This document shows positions 56,400-64,000 of a DNA stretch of 64,000 nt, in pieces; within the stretch, counting starts at the first letter, position 1, and every line of letters begins with the position of its first letter. The translations under genes were made by a program, and so were the position numbers. Under the pieces are notes generated by a model. The model saw nothing but the letters and a program-made list of their open reading frames with translations, ran no database searches and was not told the origin of the DNA. The stretch spans positions 1 to 64,000 of the IMG/VR virus record IMGVR_UViG_3300013307_000004. One strand, written 5' to 3'. This stretch comes from a virus.

Positions 56400-56784
56400 T
56401 CAACCGCTCCTGTTCGTAGCAAGATTCAAAGGAGAAGGTCCTAGACCGAGAATAGTCTGCCTTTGTGGATCGACAAGATTCTACAAGGAGTACATGCAGG
56501 CTAATTTCGAAGAAACAATGAAAGGAAACATTGTCCTTTCAGTAGGATTTTTCGCCCATAGCGCCCATGAAATTGACTGGGCTAAGCGGGAACATGGCGA
56601 AACAATCGGAATCACAGAAGCAGAGAAAATAAAACTTGATGAGTTACACAAACGTAAGATAGATCTTGCTGATGAGATTCTCGTGATCAATGTAGGTGGC
56701 TACATAGGCTCGTCAACAAAATCTGAGATTGACTACGCTATCAAGTTGAACAAAACTGTTCGTTGGTTGGAGGATCCCAAGTGA
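56389..56784 (+). CDS. Nucleoside 2-deoxyribosyltransferase-like protein
   Basis: 131 aa from the ATG at 56389 (GGAGG upstream). VCLCGSTRFYKEYMQANFEE (about 23-42) and LADEILVINVGGYIGSSTKSEIDYAIKLNKTVRWLE (about 93-128) match the NDT/DUF4406-like Rossmann family. Likely acts on nucleotides (base swap or hydrolysis). Overlaps the MTase gene. Confidence 0.75.
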   Translation: MDSNQPLLFVARFKGEGPRPRIVCLCGSTRFYKEYMQANFEETMKGNIVLSVGFFAHSAHEIDWAKREHGETIGITEAEKIKLDELHKRKIDLADEILVINVGGYIGSSTKSEIDYAIKLNKTVRWLEDPK

Positions 56785-57137
56785 TTAACTTTCAAGAAGC
56801 AGTTCAGTGGTGGTGTGTTACTTGCCATGGAGTTGAACGTACTAGAAATGAAAAGGAAAGAACTCTTCGATTTATTGAAGAAGCTATAGAACTCTCGCAG
56901 TCGGCCGGCCTTTCAAAAGAAGAAGTTATTCGAATGGTAGAATGGGTCTATAGCAGAGAATCTGGCGTTTTACCTCAAGAGGTAGGCGGAGTAATGGTTA
57001 CTCTAGCTGCATTATGTTCAGCTTTCTTTGTTCATATGGATGAAGAAGCTGAAACAGAATTGAGGAGAATATGGAATGTGATGGACGTAATCCGCAAGAA
57101 ACAACAATCAAAGATAAGCGCAGCCATAGGTTCGTAG
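56781..57137 (+). CDS. MazG-like pyrophosphohydrolase
   Basis: 118 aa, GTG start (GTGA overlap, GGAGG upstream). Helical protein with RFIEEAIELSQSAGLSKEEVIRMVEWVYSR and VGGVMVTLAALCSAF, the EExxE-type MazG core. A dNTP or noncanonical nucleotide pyrophosphatase. Overlaps the following gene by 67 bp. Confidence 0.7.
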   Translation: MINFQEAVQWWCVTCHGVERTRNEKERTLRFIEEAIELSQSAGLSKEEVIRMVEWVYSRESGVLPQEVGGVMVTLAALCSAFFVHMDEEAETELRRIWNVMDVIRKKQQSKISAAIGS

Positions 57138-57364
57138 GATCAACAACTTGTGGAAAATCATGGTATGGCTATTATAGACTTGCCGCGAATCTGATTCTTC
57201 GTAAGCCATGTGTGGCAATTATTGGTTACGAAAAAGAAGAAACCGTAAGGGAAAGAGTAAGGGAAATTCTGATTAAAGAGTTCAAGATCACTGCACCAGA
57301 AGTGGATGAATACTTGAAAGATTTAACAGTGAAAGGATACGATCATGTGGGCAGATCCTCATGA
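57071..57364 (+). CDS. Hypothetical basic protein
   Basis: 97 aa, GAGGAG upstream. Basic (KRSHRFVGSTTCGKSWYGYYRLA) then a helical end. Unknown. Confidence 0.55.
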   Translation: MECDGRNPQETTIKDKRSHRFVGSTTCGKSWYGYYRLAANLILRKPCVAIIGYEKEETVRERVREILIKEFKITAPEVDEYLKDLTVKGYDHVGRSS

Positions 57365-57797
57365 AAGCTACAACCCTAACATTACTCAAGAAGAGTGGGA
57401 TGCCTTTAGATCTGATGAGAGACTTAAATCACTCGCATCGGATATTCGAGATGTTATTGAGTCTGGCTCTGTGGGCTCTGTTGATAGCTCTATTCTCGGA
57501 GAAATAAGTTTTGATGTTAGAGCTAGAATAGGAACTCCTGCTCCTCTCATACAAATGAAAACGTGTCCATGGTATGCCGCTTTGGTTATCTGTACTCTTA
57601 TTCATGCTGAGTATGAGTGTGACAATCCAGTGAGAGAAGAAGGAAGAACCCGATTTTCTAAAAGTCGTTTTATGAATGAGCCTTACACCCCAGAAAACGT
57701 TACTTTTAATGAAGATCAGTGGGGACGCATGATACCGATTCTGATCTCTGAAGTAAGAAAAGAAGAAGAAAAACAGTATGAGCTCTTCGAATTCTAA
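57345..57797 (+). CDS. Hypothetical protein
   Basis: 150 aa. Acidic, mixed fold (LASDIRDVIESGSVGSVDSSIL; CPWYAALVICTLIHAEYEC). Overlaps both neighbours. Unknown. Confidence 0.55.
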   Translation: MWADPHESYNPNITQEEWDAFRSDERLKSLASDIRDVIESGSVGSVDSSILGEISFDVRARIGTPAPLIQMKTCPWYAALVICTLIHAEYECDNPVREEGRTRFSKSRFMNEPYTPENVTFNEDQWGRMIPILISEVRKEEEKQYELFEF

Positions 57798-58038
57798 TAC
57801 GAAGACAGTCATTCAACTTACTACAGAGGCTAGAACTAGGCTCTATTGTGTCCTAGTAGATTGTCCATCATGTAACGCTCATCGTGGAGAATTGTGTTTC
57901 TCTGGTAAGGGAAATAAAAGATGGAAAGTAGGATATCATCATTTAAGGGGTAATTTAGTTCAGGAGCTGCGCAAAAAGAACGAAAATTTTGATGAGCGTT
58001 ACAGAGCTTTAGTAAAGACTCTGATGGAGGGAAAGTGA
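57778..58038 (+). CDS. Phage zinc-finger protein
   Basis: 86 aa. CPSCNAHRGELCFSGKGNK...YHHLR (about 29-57) is the small mobile phage zinc-binding fold (CxxC...C...H..R). Probably nucleic acid binding. GTGA-type overlap with the helicase gene. Confidence 0.7.
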   Translation: MSSSNSNTKTVIQLTTEARTRLYCVLVDCPSCNAHRGELCFSGKGNKRWKVGYHHLRGNLVQELRKKNENFDERYRALVKTLMEGK

Positions 58039-59516
58039 AGTACAAACTACTTGGACCACCAGGAACAGGAAAAACAACTCGACTCTTAGAGTATCTTGAA
58101 CGTGAACTTGAAAAAGGTATTCCTGCTGAGCGAATCGCTTTCTTAACTTTCACTAGAGCAGCTAGAATGGAAGCGTTACACAGGGCTAATAAAACTGAAA
58201 AAGAATTCCCTTTCTGTAAGACCATTCATTCTATATGTTACCACCAATTGGGTGTTGGTCGTGATCAAGTAGTCCGACCTGAGAACATTCGAGTATTTGG
58301 AAAAAAGATCGGTATCAAACTAACAGGCGCAGACTTAGACCCGTGGATTGAAGAATATGAACGGACCCTTGAGGCAGCGACTAGAGATGACGTTCTTCTT
58401 CAAATTAACCACCATGGTCGACATCGCAAAATCATGCTCAAAGAAGCTTTGGAGAATGCTTCTTTTGATATTGATTATAAGTATGCAGTATGGTTCACAA
58501 ACGCATACCGCGCCTGGAAGACTGCTGAAGGCATTCTGGACTACACCGATCTCTTGTCTAGATATGTGGAATATGGAAAGCCTCTGGATATCGATGTATT
58601 ATTTGTTGATGAGGCTCAGGATCTGTCTAGACTTCAATGGGAAGTAGTGAACATTCTAGGACAAAAGGCAGGTACATGGTATGTCGCCGGTGATGATGAC
58701 CAAGCAATTTTTAACTGGGCGGGTGCGGATAGTTCCGTATTCCAGGACTTTAGATCTGATTCAGTTGAGGTTCTTAATGAGTCTCATAGATTGTCACGGG
58801 CTGTTCATGGAGCTGCAAGAAAAATCACAGACAGGATCAAGAAAAGGCTCCCAAAAGAATATCAGCCTAGAGATTCTCAAGGCTCAGTACAAAATGCTGG
58901 CTACATTACCACTACTGACCTCAGTGAGAAGACCTACCTTTTGTTCAGAAACCATTTCAGAGGAGCAGACCTCGCAAGCATTCTTAAACGTGAGAGAATC
59001 CCTTACATCGGAAAAGGCAGTCCTGTCAACAGTAAAGAGACTAGAGTTGCTCTTTACGCCTGGTACAACCTCTTTAAGAAAAAAGAAGAAACCTCAGAAA
59101 GAGTCAAAACGCTGATTAGATTTATGGATGAAGAGTATCTTAATCCAATGGCAAGAAATCTTGTGAAGCAGAAACCAATCTTAGGCATAGATGAAGTTTT
59201 CATCTCTAGACCTAACTATCACAACTGGTACTTCACTCTTAAAAATCTACCAGGAAGAGATACTTTACCAGATCTGATTCGCCATGCTGGAATTTTGAGG
59301 TGTGCTTTACCAAAAGTAGAACTTATGTCTATTCACCAATCAAAGGGACGCGAAGCTCACACAGTCATTATTGATCCAGACATGAGTAGATCGGTGTTCA
59401 ACAACATGATTCATAATCCGGATGACGAGCATCGTGTGTGGTATGTCGCAGTCACAAGAGCGAAAGAAAGAGTCTTTTTGCTGTTACCAAACGGTGCTTT
59501 TAGTTACCGTTTTTGA
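58035..59516 (+). CDS. UvrD/Rep-like helicase (SF1)
   Basis: 493 aa, GTG start. Walker A GPPGTGKTTR (7-16), Ia TFTRAA, II VLFVDEAQD (about 196-204), III GDDDQAIFNWAGAD, V IHQSKGREAHTVI, VI WYVAVTRAKERVFLL. 3'-to-5' DNA unwinding for replication or repair. Promoter P5 follows its stop. Confidence 0.88.
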   Translation: MKYKLLGPPGTGKTTRLLEYLERELEKGIPAERIAFLTFTRAARMEALHRANKTEKEFPFCKTIHSICYHQLGVGRDQVVRPENIRVFGKKIGIKLTGADLDPWIEEYERTLEAATRDDVLLQINHHGRHRKIMLKEALENASFDIDYKYAVWFTNAYRAWKTAEGILDYTDLLSRYVEYGKPLDIDVLFVDEAQDLSRLQWEVVNILGQKAGTWYVAGDDDQAIFNWAGADSSVFQDFRSDSVEVLNESHRLSRAVHGAARKITDRIKKRLPKEYQPRDSQGSVQNAGYITTTDLSEKTYLLFRNHFRGADLASILKRERIPYIGKGSPVNSKETRVALYAWYNLFKKKEETSERVKTLIRFMDEEYLNPMARNLVKQKPILGIDEVFISRPNYHNWYFTLKNLPGRDTLPDLIRHAGILRCALPKVELMSIHQSKGREAHTVIIDPDMSRSVFNNMIHNPDDEHRVWYVAVTRAKERVFLLLPNGAFSYRF

Positions 59517-59568
59517 GAAGTAATCGAAACTTTGGTTACTAAAGAGTATCAACTGGTTACGATTTTAT

Positions 59569-59599
59569 TGTATCAACTTGTGCAAAGTTGGTATATAAT
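59569..59599 (+). promoter_or_regulatory. Early promoter P5 with internal operator
   Basis: TTGTAT (59569), 19-bp spacer, TATAAT (59594). The inverted repeat CAACTT-GTGCA-AAGTTG (59574-59590) lies at the same place as in P1-P4. Confidence 0.65.
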
Positions 59600-59638
59600 A
59601 GAATCAAGATTGAATAATTCGAAAGGCTTTCCATCGGC

Positions 59639-60262
59639 ATGGAAATTCGCGAGGTTACTACTTACAACGAAAAGGCTCCGTTTACCGGTTACGGTTTATG
59701 GATAGTTTTCGAAACTAAGTACAGGAAAGCCCATCTAATTCATCCAGTCTTGTTAACTGAATTGATGCTCACTGAGTATGAATTCGTTAAATCGGCAGGG
59801 GACAGACTATGGCCACTCAATGAAACTAAGACAAGCTTCAATTTCGAGAGGTTTCGCCAAGGATTCAAAGAGCGTGTTAATCTGTTCATTCGAACAAACA
59901 AACCATTTCCGCTAAACACTGTAGCTAAGGTGATCTCAGAGTTAGATGAAATATCTGAGGAAGAAGCCTACCGATACATTAAGTCCCTCGATCAGAGTGC
60001 TTGGGATGATTGCATCGAGACTACTCTCAGACTCGATAAAACTAATCGGGAATACGCCTTGGTGAAAGGGGCTGACATTAGTCACATATCGGGTAGGCCC
60101 CGCACGATAGTGGAAATTTTCATGGAAACCGGACCTTCTAGCATCTACAAAATCACTGAGTTGGCCACTGGAAGGTTAAAAACAAAGTGCAAGATAAGTA
60201 GGACAGTGACCTACTTCGTGCATAAACTAACCGCTGAAGGCGTGTTAGAAATCGTGGCCTAG
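59639..60262 (+). CDS. Hypothetical protein with C-terminal winged-helix-like domain
   Basis: 207 aa. N-half alpha/beta, helical middle (RVNLFIRTNKPFPLNTVAKVISELDEISEEEA). Last 60 residues (SSIYKITELATGRLKTKCKISRTVTYFVHKLTAEGVLEIV) look like a winged helix. Possible regulator. No strong ribosome site, only GAAAGG 15 bases upstream. Confidence 0.6.
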   Translation: MEIREVTTYNEKAPFTGYGLWIVFETKYRKAHLIHPVLLTELMLTEYEFVKSAGDRLWPLNETKTSFNFERFRQGFKERVNLFIRTNKPFPLNTVAKVISELDEISEEEAYRYIKSLDQSAWDDCIETTLRLDKTNREYALVKGADISHISGRPRTIVEIFMETGPSSIYKITELATGRLKTKCKISRTVTYFVHKLTAEGVLEIVA

Positions 60263-60281
60263 AGCCAAGGAGAATATAGAA

Positions 60282-60707
60282 ATGGCAGATACACAGGAAA
60301 CAAAAGGAAAGCAGAAGACTGGCGATAAGGTAGTTGCAGAGTCGCCGAAGCCGGCAGAAACCGCTGCTACCACCACAGTAGACGCACCTGCGAAGGAAAA
60401 GAAGCCCCGTGCTCCTAAGGGCAGCGCGAACTATCGGATCCTCGATGGCGTGGATGTTTCGAAGTTCAGCGGACAGCGTCTCGCGGTTGTGAAGGCGATG
60501 CAGAAGCTTGCCGGTGCTCAGGGCGGCGATAAGTTTTTCTCGGTTGATGAGATCGCGAAGAACGTCGAGGGTCTCCAGTCGAAGCATCCGGTGGCTGATT
60601 CCACAGCGTGGCATCTGAAGCAGATGAAAGCTCTCAAGATTGTTGACGAGCAGATCACGCCAGCTCCTGCGGCTGCGGCCACCACGGACGCAACCAAAGC
60701 GGCCTAA
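60282..60707 (+). CDS. Winged-helix-like paralogue 3
   Basis: 141 aa, AAGGAG nine bases upstream. Lys/Ala/Pro disordered arms on both sides of YRILDGVDVSKFSGQRLAVVKAM, FFSVDEIAKNVEGL and ADSTAWHLKQMKALKIV, matching 30621 and 31498. It is 29 kb from those two but keeps the same context: hairpin terminators directly downstream. Likely highly expressed. Confidence 0.7.
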   Translation: MADTQETKGKQKTGDKVVAESPKPAETAATTTVDAPAKEKKPRAPKGSANYRILDGVDVSKFSGQRLAVVKAMQKLAGAQGGDKFFSVDEIAKNVEGLQSKHPVADSTAWHLKQMKALKIVDEQITPAPAAAATTDATKAA

Positions 60708-60710
60708 TTT

Positions 60711-60748
60711 CTAGCACACGGTTTGAGTTCTCCTTTCCGGTGTGCTAG
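60711..60748 (+). terminator. First hairpin after paralogue 3
   Basis: CTAGCACAC / GTGTGCTAG, 9-bp stem with a 20-nt loop. Confidence 0.6.
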
Positions 60749-60752
60749 TCGG

Positions 60753-60795
60753 CGGGGTGGGTTGAGTCGAAAGACTTCTCACCCCGTTCCCTTTT
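60753..60795 (+). terminator. Rho-independent terminator after paralogue 3
   Basis: A CGGGGTG...GAGTC-GAAA-GACTT...CACCCCG stem with a GAAA loop (60753-60786) followed by TTCCCTTTTT. Similar design to 31901. Confidence 0.8.
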
Positions 60796-60858
60796 TAACC
60801 AAACATCTCAGCTGATCGATACGATCAACCTCAGGTGTGAACCATACACGAGGATCTA

Positions 60859-61209
60859 ATGGACTCTGATCTGAAGTCAATACTCCCAGAAATACATATT
60901 AGACCATTTCCTAGCAGACAGATTACGTATTCTGGGGAACTTGGCAATTTTTCCAGAGCGTACACCAATTGCCCTAAGTGTGGCAATACCGGGGATCTGT
61001 ACGCAGGAAAGAACTTTGATATGAGGTACTGTCCTGGAAATATGCCAGTAGAGCACATTTGCAGAGACATGTTAAATCGAGAGCATACTCATCCGAACAA
61101 CTGTGCTGGCGTTTCTGTAGAACATCATCATGTGTTCTGTAAAGTTTGTGAGTTCATTTTCTTCTTTAATCTCCCAGATCTTTCAGAGGACAAACCATGG
61201 CAAAAGTGA
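60859..61209 (+). CDS. Zinc-ribbon-containing hypothetical protein
   Basis: 116 aa. CPKCGNTGDL (about 38) and several later Cys/His (CPGN...HICRDM...HPNNCAGVSVEHHH) suggest two zinc sites. Overlaps the kinase gene. Unknown. Confidence 0.55.
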   Translation: MDSDLKSILPEIHIRPFPSRQITYSGELGNFSRAYTNCPKCGNTGDLYAGKNFDMRYCPGNMPVEHICRDMLNREHTHPNNCAGVSVEHHHVFCKVCEFIFFFNLPDLSEDKPWQK

Positions 61210-62138
61210 TAGTTCTCGAAGGCCCTGATGGAAGTGGAAAAACAACCTTAGCCAGGAAACTTGAATCAATGGGGTGGGAATATCATCATGAAGGTCCTCC
61301 CGAGCGTGGCATCAATGTTGTTGAGCATTATCTGCGGATCATTGATTCTTCTCTTAAAAGTCCTAGAAACATTGTTCATGATAGACTTTTCGCAGGAGAA
61401 ACTGTCTATGGTCCTATTCACAGAAACTATGACGCTATTGGCGGATGGGAAGGATTAAGACTCTTCAAGAGACTAACTACTAGTCGACCCATCTTCCAGT
61501 TTCTGTGCATGCCAAAACAGAAGATACTTGAGGATAATCTTCGAAGTAATCCAGAAGATTTGGAACGTTACGGTCTAGAGAAATTCCGCAAAATTTGTGA
61601 CAGATACTGGGAACTAGATCATGTGATGAACTGGCGAATCTTTGATTACACGAAACACCACGCAGAATACGTAGCACACGTAACAAATCAAGAGTACAGA
61701 TTTCTTCCAGAGGGAACTATCGGCTCTCCTGTCGCAAAGTACCTATTCATTGGAGACCAGCCAAATCATGACTCAGTCGATGTCCCGTTCTTTGCTCTTA
61801 ATGGTTCGAGTGGCTACCTTAACACTGCTATTACTATCTGCAAATTCGCCGAAGATGATCTTGCTTTTAGTAATGCTTTTGGCCCTCGCGGTAACGTTAC
61901 TCATTCTCTTGAAGAAATAATCTGGAGTTTTCCAGAGATGAAACACATGTTTCTTATGGGAGGACCGGCTAAATCATGGTTCGATCAACAAATGGGACGG
62001 TTCTCTTTACCAAAAGGAACTAGATTCCATGTTCACAAAATTCAGCATCCGTCGTATCTCAAAAGATTTAAGGGTAGTAATCCAGAGTTTCTAGCCGACA
62101 TAATCAAAGGAGTTCTTGATGGCAAAGCTAATCAGTGA
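61197..62138 (+). CDS. dNMP-kinase-like P-loop domain fused to a UDG-like domain
   Basis: 313 aa. Residues 1-165: P-loop GPDGSGKTT (9-17) and HDRLFAGETVY, as in thymidylate/dNMP kinases. Residues about 180-313: uracil-DNA-glycosylase-like fold with YLFIGDQPN (182-190), PFFALNGSSGYLN (197-209), FSNAFGP (224-230) and HPSYLKRF (284-291). The two halves would phosphorylate a deoxynucleotide and bind or excise a base. Located before the hydroxymethylase-like gene. Confidence 0.8.
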   Translation: MAKVIVLEGPDGSGKTTLARKLESMGWEYHHEGPPERGINVVEHYLRIIDSSLKSPRNIVHDRLFAGETVYGPIHRNYDAIGGWEGLRLFKRLTTSRPIFQFLCMPKQKILEDNLRSNPEDLERYGLEKFRKICDRYWELDHVMNWRIFDYTKHHAEYVAHVTNQEYRFLPEGTIGSPVAKYLFIGDQPNHDSVDVPFFALNGSSGYLNTAITICKFAEDDLAFSNAFGPRGNVTHSLEEIIWSFPEMKHMFLMGGPAKSWFDQQMGRFSLPKGTRFHVHKIQHPSYLKRFKGSNPEFLADIIKGVLDGKANQ

Positions 62139-62997
62139 TCTTGGAATTACAAAAGTGTGGGTCAAGCTTCTTGGGACATTGCTTGATGAAGGAGCGATTT
62201 CTTCTCCTCGCGATCAGAAAACGAAAGAAATTCTTAACATGACTGTTGAAGTTAGATGGGGACTAGAAAATGTTATTGTTTCTCCAGTTCGAGATCTTAA
62301 CTACAAGTTCATGGTAGCTGAGTGGTTGTGGATCATGGCTGGACTTAATGGCGTGGATATTCTTGCAAAGTATAATAGCGTGATGAGAAATTTCTCTGAT
62401 GACGGTCATATTCTGTCTGGAGCTTATGGGCCGAGATTGATGCCTCAGATGGATTACGTTATCGAGAATCTTAAGAAACAAGATTCACGTCAAGCTGTTG
62501 CTACTATCTGGACTCCTAATCCACAGAATTCGAAGGACATTCCATGTACTATTTCAGTTCAGTGGCTAATCAGACCTAACATAGCCGGCTCTAATAGATT
62601 GAACTGCATTGTGAATATGAGAAGTTCAGATGCTTGGCTTGGTCTTCCATACGACTATTACACTTTCAGTCAGATTACAAATTGGCTTGGGTTAAAAGTA
62701 GGATGTCCTGTAGGTTCAGTAACCTTTAATCTAGGTTCTAGTCATCTTTATGAAAGAGATTGGGCAGGAGCTCTTAAAGTCATGGAGGATGAAAAACTTA
62801 ATACAGTGGGATCACCAGACTTCTTTGATAGTGAGTTTCTTCCAATTAAAAAAGAAGACTTTCAAAACATGCTCCACATTCCAGAGAAAATGGCTAACGA
62901 AGGTCCAGAACCTTGGATTGAATATGCAGAAATCTTAGCTTCGCCCAGATCTCACTCTTTGGAGGTGTTACGTGGTCTCACGGGTCAGCAAATCTGA
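62119..62997 (+). CDS. ThyA-family enzyme, dCMP hydroxymethylase-like
   Basis: 292 aa from the ATG at 62119 (AAAGGAG six bases upstream). Conserved ThyA-fold features: VAEWLWIMAG (Glu), PCTISVQWLIR (catalytic Cys), MRSSD (Arg/Asp), SSHLYERD (His-x-Tyr). At the base-recognising position it reads GLPYD, where thymidylate synthases read GLPFN. Asp there is the hallmark of dCMP-acting enzymes such as T4 gp42. So it probably makes 5-hydroxymethyl-dCMP (or methyl-dCMP). Confidence 0.75.
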   Translation: MAKLISDLGITKVWVKLLGTLLDEGAISSPRDQKTKEILNMTVEVRWGLENVIVSPVRDLNYKFMVAEWLWIMAGLNGVDILAKYNSVMRNFSDDGHILSGAYGPRLMPQMDYVIENLKKQDSRQAVATIWTPNPQNSKDIPCTISVQWLIRPNIAGSNRLNCIVNMRSSDAWLGLPYDYYTFSQITNWLGLKVGCPVGSVTFNLGSSHLYERDWAGALKVMEDEKLNTVGSPDFFDSEFLPIKKEDFQNMLHIPEKMANEGPEPWIEYAEILASPRSHSLEVLRGLTGQQI

Positions 62998-63421
62998 GTA
63001 TTTTCTTCAAATCTTGGATCTAGTAGCTAGCAGAAGTACGTGTAAAAGGAGGGCAGTCGGTGCGATCATCACAGATGAAGAAGGACACATTCTCTCTACA
63101 GGATATAACGGCGTTCCACGTGGCTTTGATCATTGTATTGACGTTCCTTGCAGTGGTGCTGGCGATAGACCCGGAGATTCGTCAAACTGTATGGCAGTTC
63201 ATGCTGAAACAAATGCACTTCTCCAATGCTCGGACTTAGAAAGAGCCAGGATTCTTTACTCAACCTGCGTTCCTTGCTTTGGATGTGCGAAGAGTATCGC
63301 AAACACTAAGATCAAAACAGTTATTGCGAAACAGACTTATGCGGATACTCGAGGCATGGATGTTCTTTTAGAAGCCGGCATAGTAGTTGAAGTTAATGGG
63401 GAGGTATATGGCAGGGACTAG
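62972..63421 (+). CDS. dCMP deaminase
   Basis: 149 aa, GTG start (GGAGGT upstream). Zinc site: VHAETNALL and CVPCFGC; second Cys-rich segment CIDVPCSGAGDRPGDSSNC, also seen in phage dCMP deaminases. Makes dUMP from dCMP, feeding ThyX. Competes with the neighbouring hydroxymethylase-like enzyme for dCMP. Overlaps both neighbours. Confidence 0.88.
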   Translation: MVSRVSKSEYFLQILDLVASRSTCKRRAVGAIITDEEGHILSTGYNGVPRGFDHCIDVPCSGAGDRPGDSSNCMAVHAETNALLQCSDLERARILYSTCVPCFGCAKSIANTKIKTVIAKQTYADTRGMDVLLEAGIVVEVNGEVYGRD

Positions 63422-64000
63422 AACCTTACCTAAACCAGGTATGGTAGGCAATCTGTTTTCGGGACATCATCCTGAGACAGGTTGGAAAGCACCTGTCGAG
63501 TTACCTTCTTTTTCTCAATATCCTCAGAATCTTAAATTCGGTTTTGATTCTGAATTCCGTTATACCACCCATGCTTCTGTGGATTCTGAAATAGCTGGAA
63601 TTTCTATCTGTACTCCAGACAAGAAAAAGTATTACTTCCCAGTTGGCCACAGAGCAGGTGGGAATCTAGATGAGAACGCTGTAAAGCGATGGGCTAGAAA
63701 CGAATTACGCGGTAGACACCTCTGCATACTTAATGCAAAGGGTGACTATCAGGTAATGACTCACTGGGGCGTGGATTTTGAAGAATTAGATTGTAAGCTT
63801 CATGATCCTGCCTTTAAGGCCGCTCTTCTAGACGAGAATCGACGGCGATACAATCTTGAAGAACTCTCACAGGATATTCTCGGAAAAGGAAAAGTCGATT
63901 CAGGTGTAAGGCCAACAGACATCTTTGATTGTTCTGCTTCTGAAATCGGTCCCTATGCTGAAAATGACGCTCTACTTCATCTTGAGTTAGATTTAGCTCA
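63418..64000 (+). CDS. Family A DNA polymerase, 3'-5' exonuclease part (partial, runs out of window)
   Basis: 194 codons visible. FGFDSEF (about 44-50) is the Exo I DxE motif, LNAKGDYQVM the Exo II region, and PYAENDALLHLEL the Exo III YxxxD motif of proofreading domains. The polymerase palm would follow beyond the window. ATG at 63418 with GGAGG upstream, overlapping the deaminase stop. Confidence 0.85.

Noticed and set aside
1-64000. tRNA genes
   Set aside because: No stretch with an acceptor stem and TTCGA-type T-loop arranged as a cloverleaf was found by eye; GGTTCGAA-like words are inside genes.
1-64000. Integrase or attachment site
   Set aside because: No recombinase motif or duplicated att core was seen; a lysogeny module cannot be claimed from the XRE and LuxR genes alone.

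Overview
The window looks like most of the genome of a double-stranded DNA tailed bacteriophage (Caudoviricetes) with a contractile tail. Evidence is a complete head and tail module (terminase large subunit, DUF1073-type portal, Mu gpF-like minor head protein, DUF2213 protease, capsid, cement, connector set, DUF3383 sheath, tube, short tape measure, hub, spike, gp25, gpJ and DUF2612 baseplate proteins, fibres), dense Shine-Dalgarno-led genes with ATGA, GTGA and TAATG overlaps, and no ribosomal or housekeeping genes. The bases look mildly AT-rich (not computed). The host cannot be read from the sequence. Sec signal peptides, a lipobox and the SD sites fit a bacterial host with an envelope. I see no integrase, tRNA or CRISPR array.

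Layout. (1) 1-651: the end of one rightward gene and a MazG-like pyrophosphohydrolase, closed by a hairpin at 662-693 that serves the opposing operon. (2) 746-30386, minus strand: the late module, read right to left from a regulatory cluster (LuxR-type HTH, Cys-rich protein) through packaging, head, neck, sheath and tube, tape measure, baseplate, fibres and a lysis or envelope block (lysozyme-like enzyme, coiled-coil membrane protein, FN3 protein, lipoprotein). (3) 30524-32614, plus strand: small early genes with strong terminators, including two of three paralogous winged-helix-like proteins. (4) 32556-33360, minus strand: a candidate small terminase and an unknown gene. (5) 33361-34155: a non-coding control region with nine CAGGTACGT-type repeats, an 18-bp palindrome and several GGTAACAT motifs. 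It is the best candidate for an origin or master control site. (6) 34156-64000, plus strand: about 70 early genes. The left half is small unknown proteins, many with zinc ribbons. The right half is replication and nucleotide metabolism: SNF2 helicase, AEP primase, ThyX, FkbM methyltransferase, deoxyribosyltransferase-like protein, MazG-like protein, UvrD-like helicase, a P-loop kinase fused to a UDG-like domain, a dCMP-hydroxymethylase-like ThyA homologue, dCMP deaminase, and the start of a family A DNA polymerase.

Regulation. At least four early promoters carry a CAAC-N8/9-GTTG inverted repeat between the -35 and -10 boxes (34106, 34713, 47161, 59569; a weaker copy at 43155), and one of them drives a small XRE repressor-like gene at 47251. 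A separate 87-bp element with phased CCAGGG repeats occurs at 12110 and 54265, with a diverged copy at 40498. Two intergenic regions look like structured RNAs: 34771-35005 (a duplicated bulged hairpin with compensatory changes) and 48811-49026 (an 18-bp perfect closing helix around a 108-nt domain).

Most notable biology: ThyX coexists with a ThyA-family enzyme carrying Asp where thymidylate synthases have Asn. That enzyme sits beside a kinase-UDG fusion and a dCMP deaminase, which suggests the phage makes a modified cytosine. Product assignments rest on motif recognition by reading; no database search was run.
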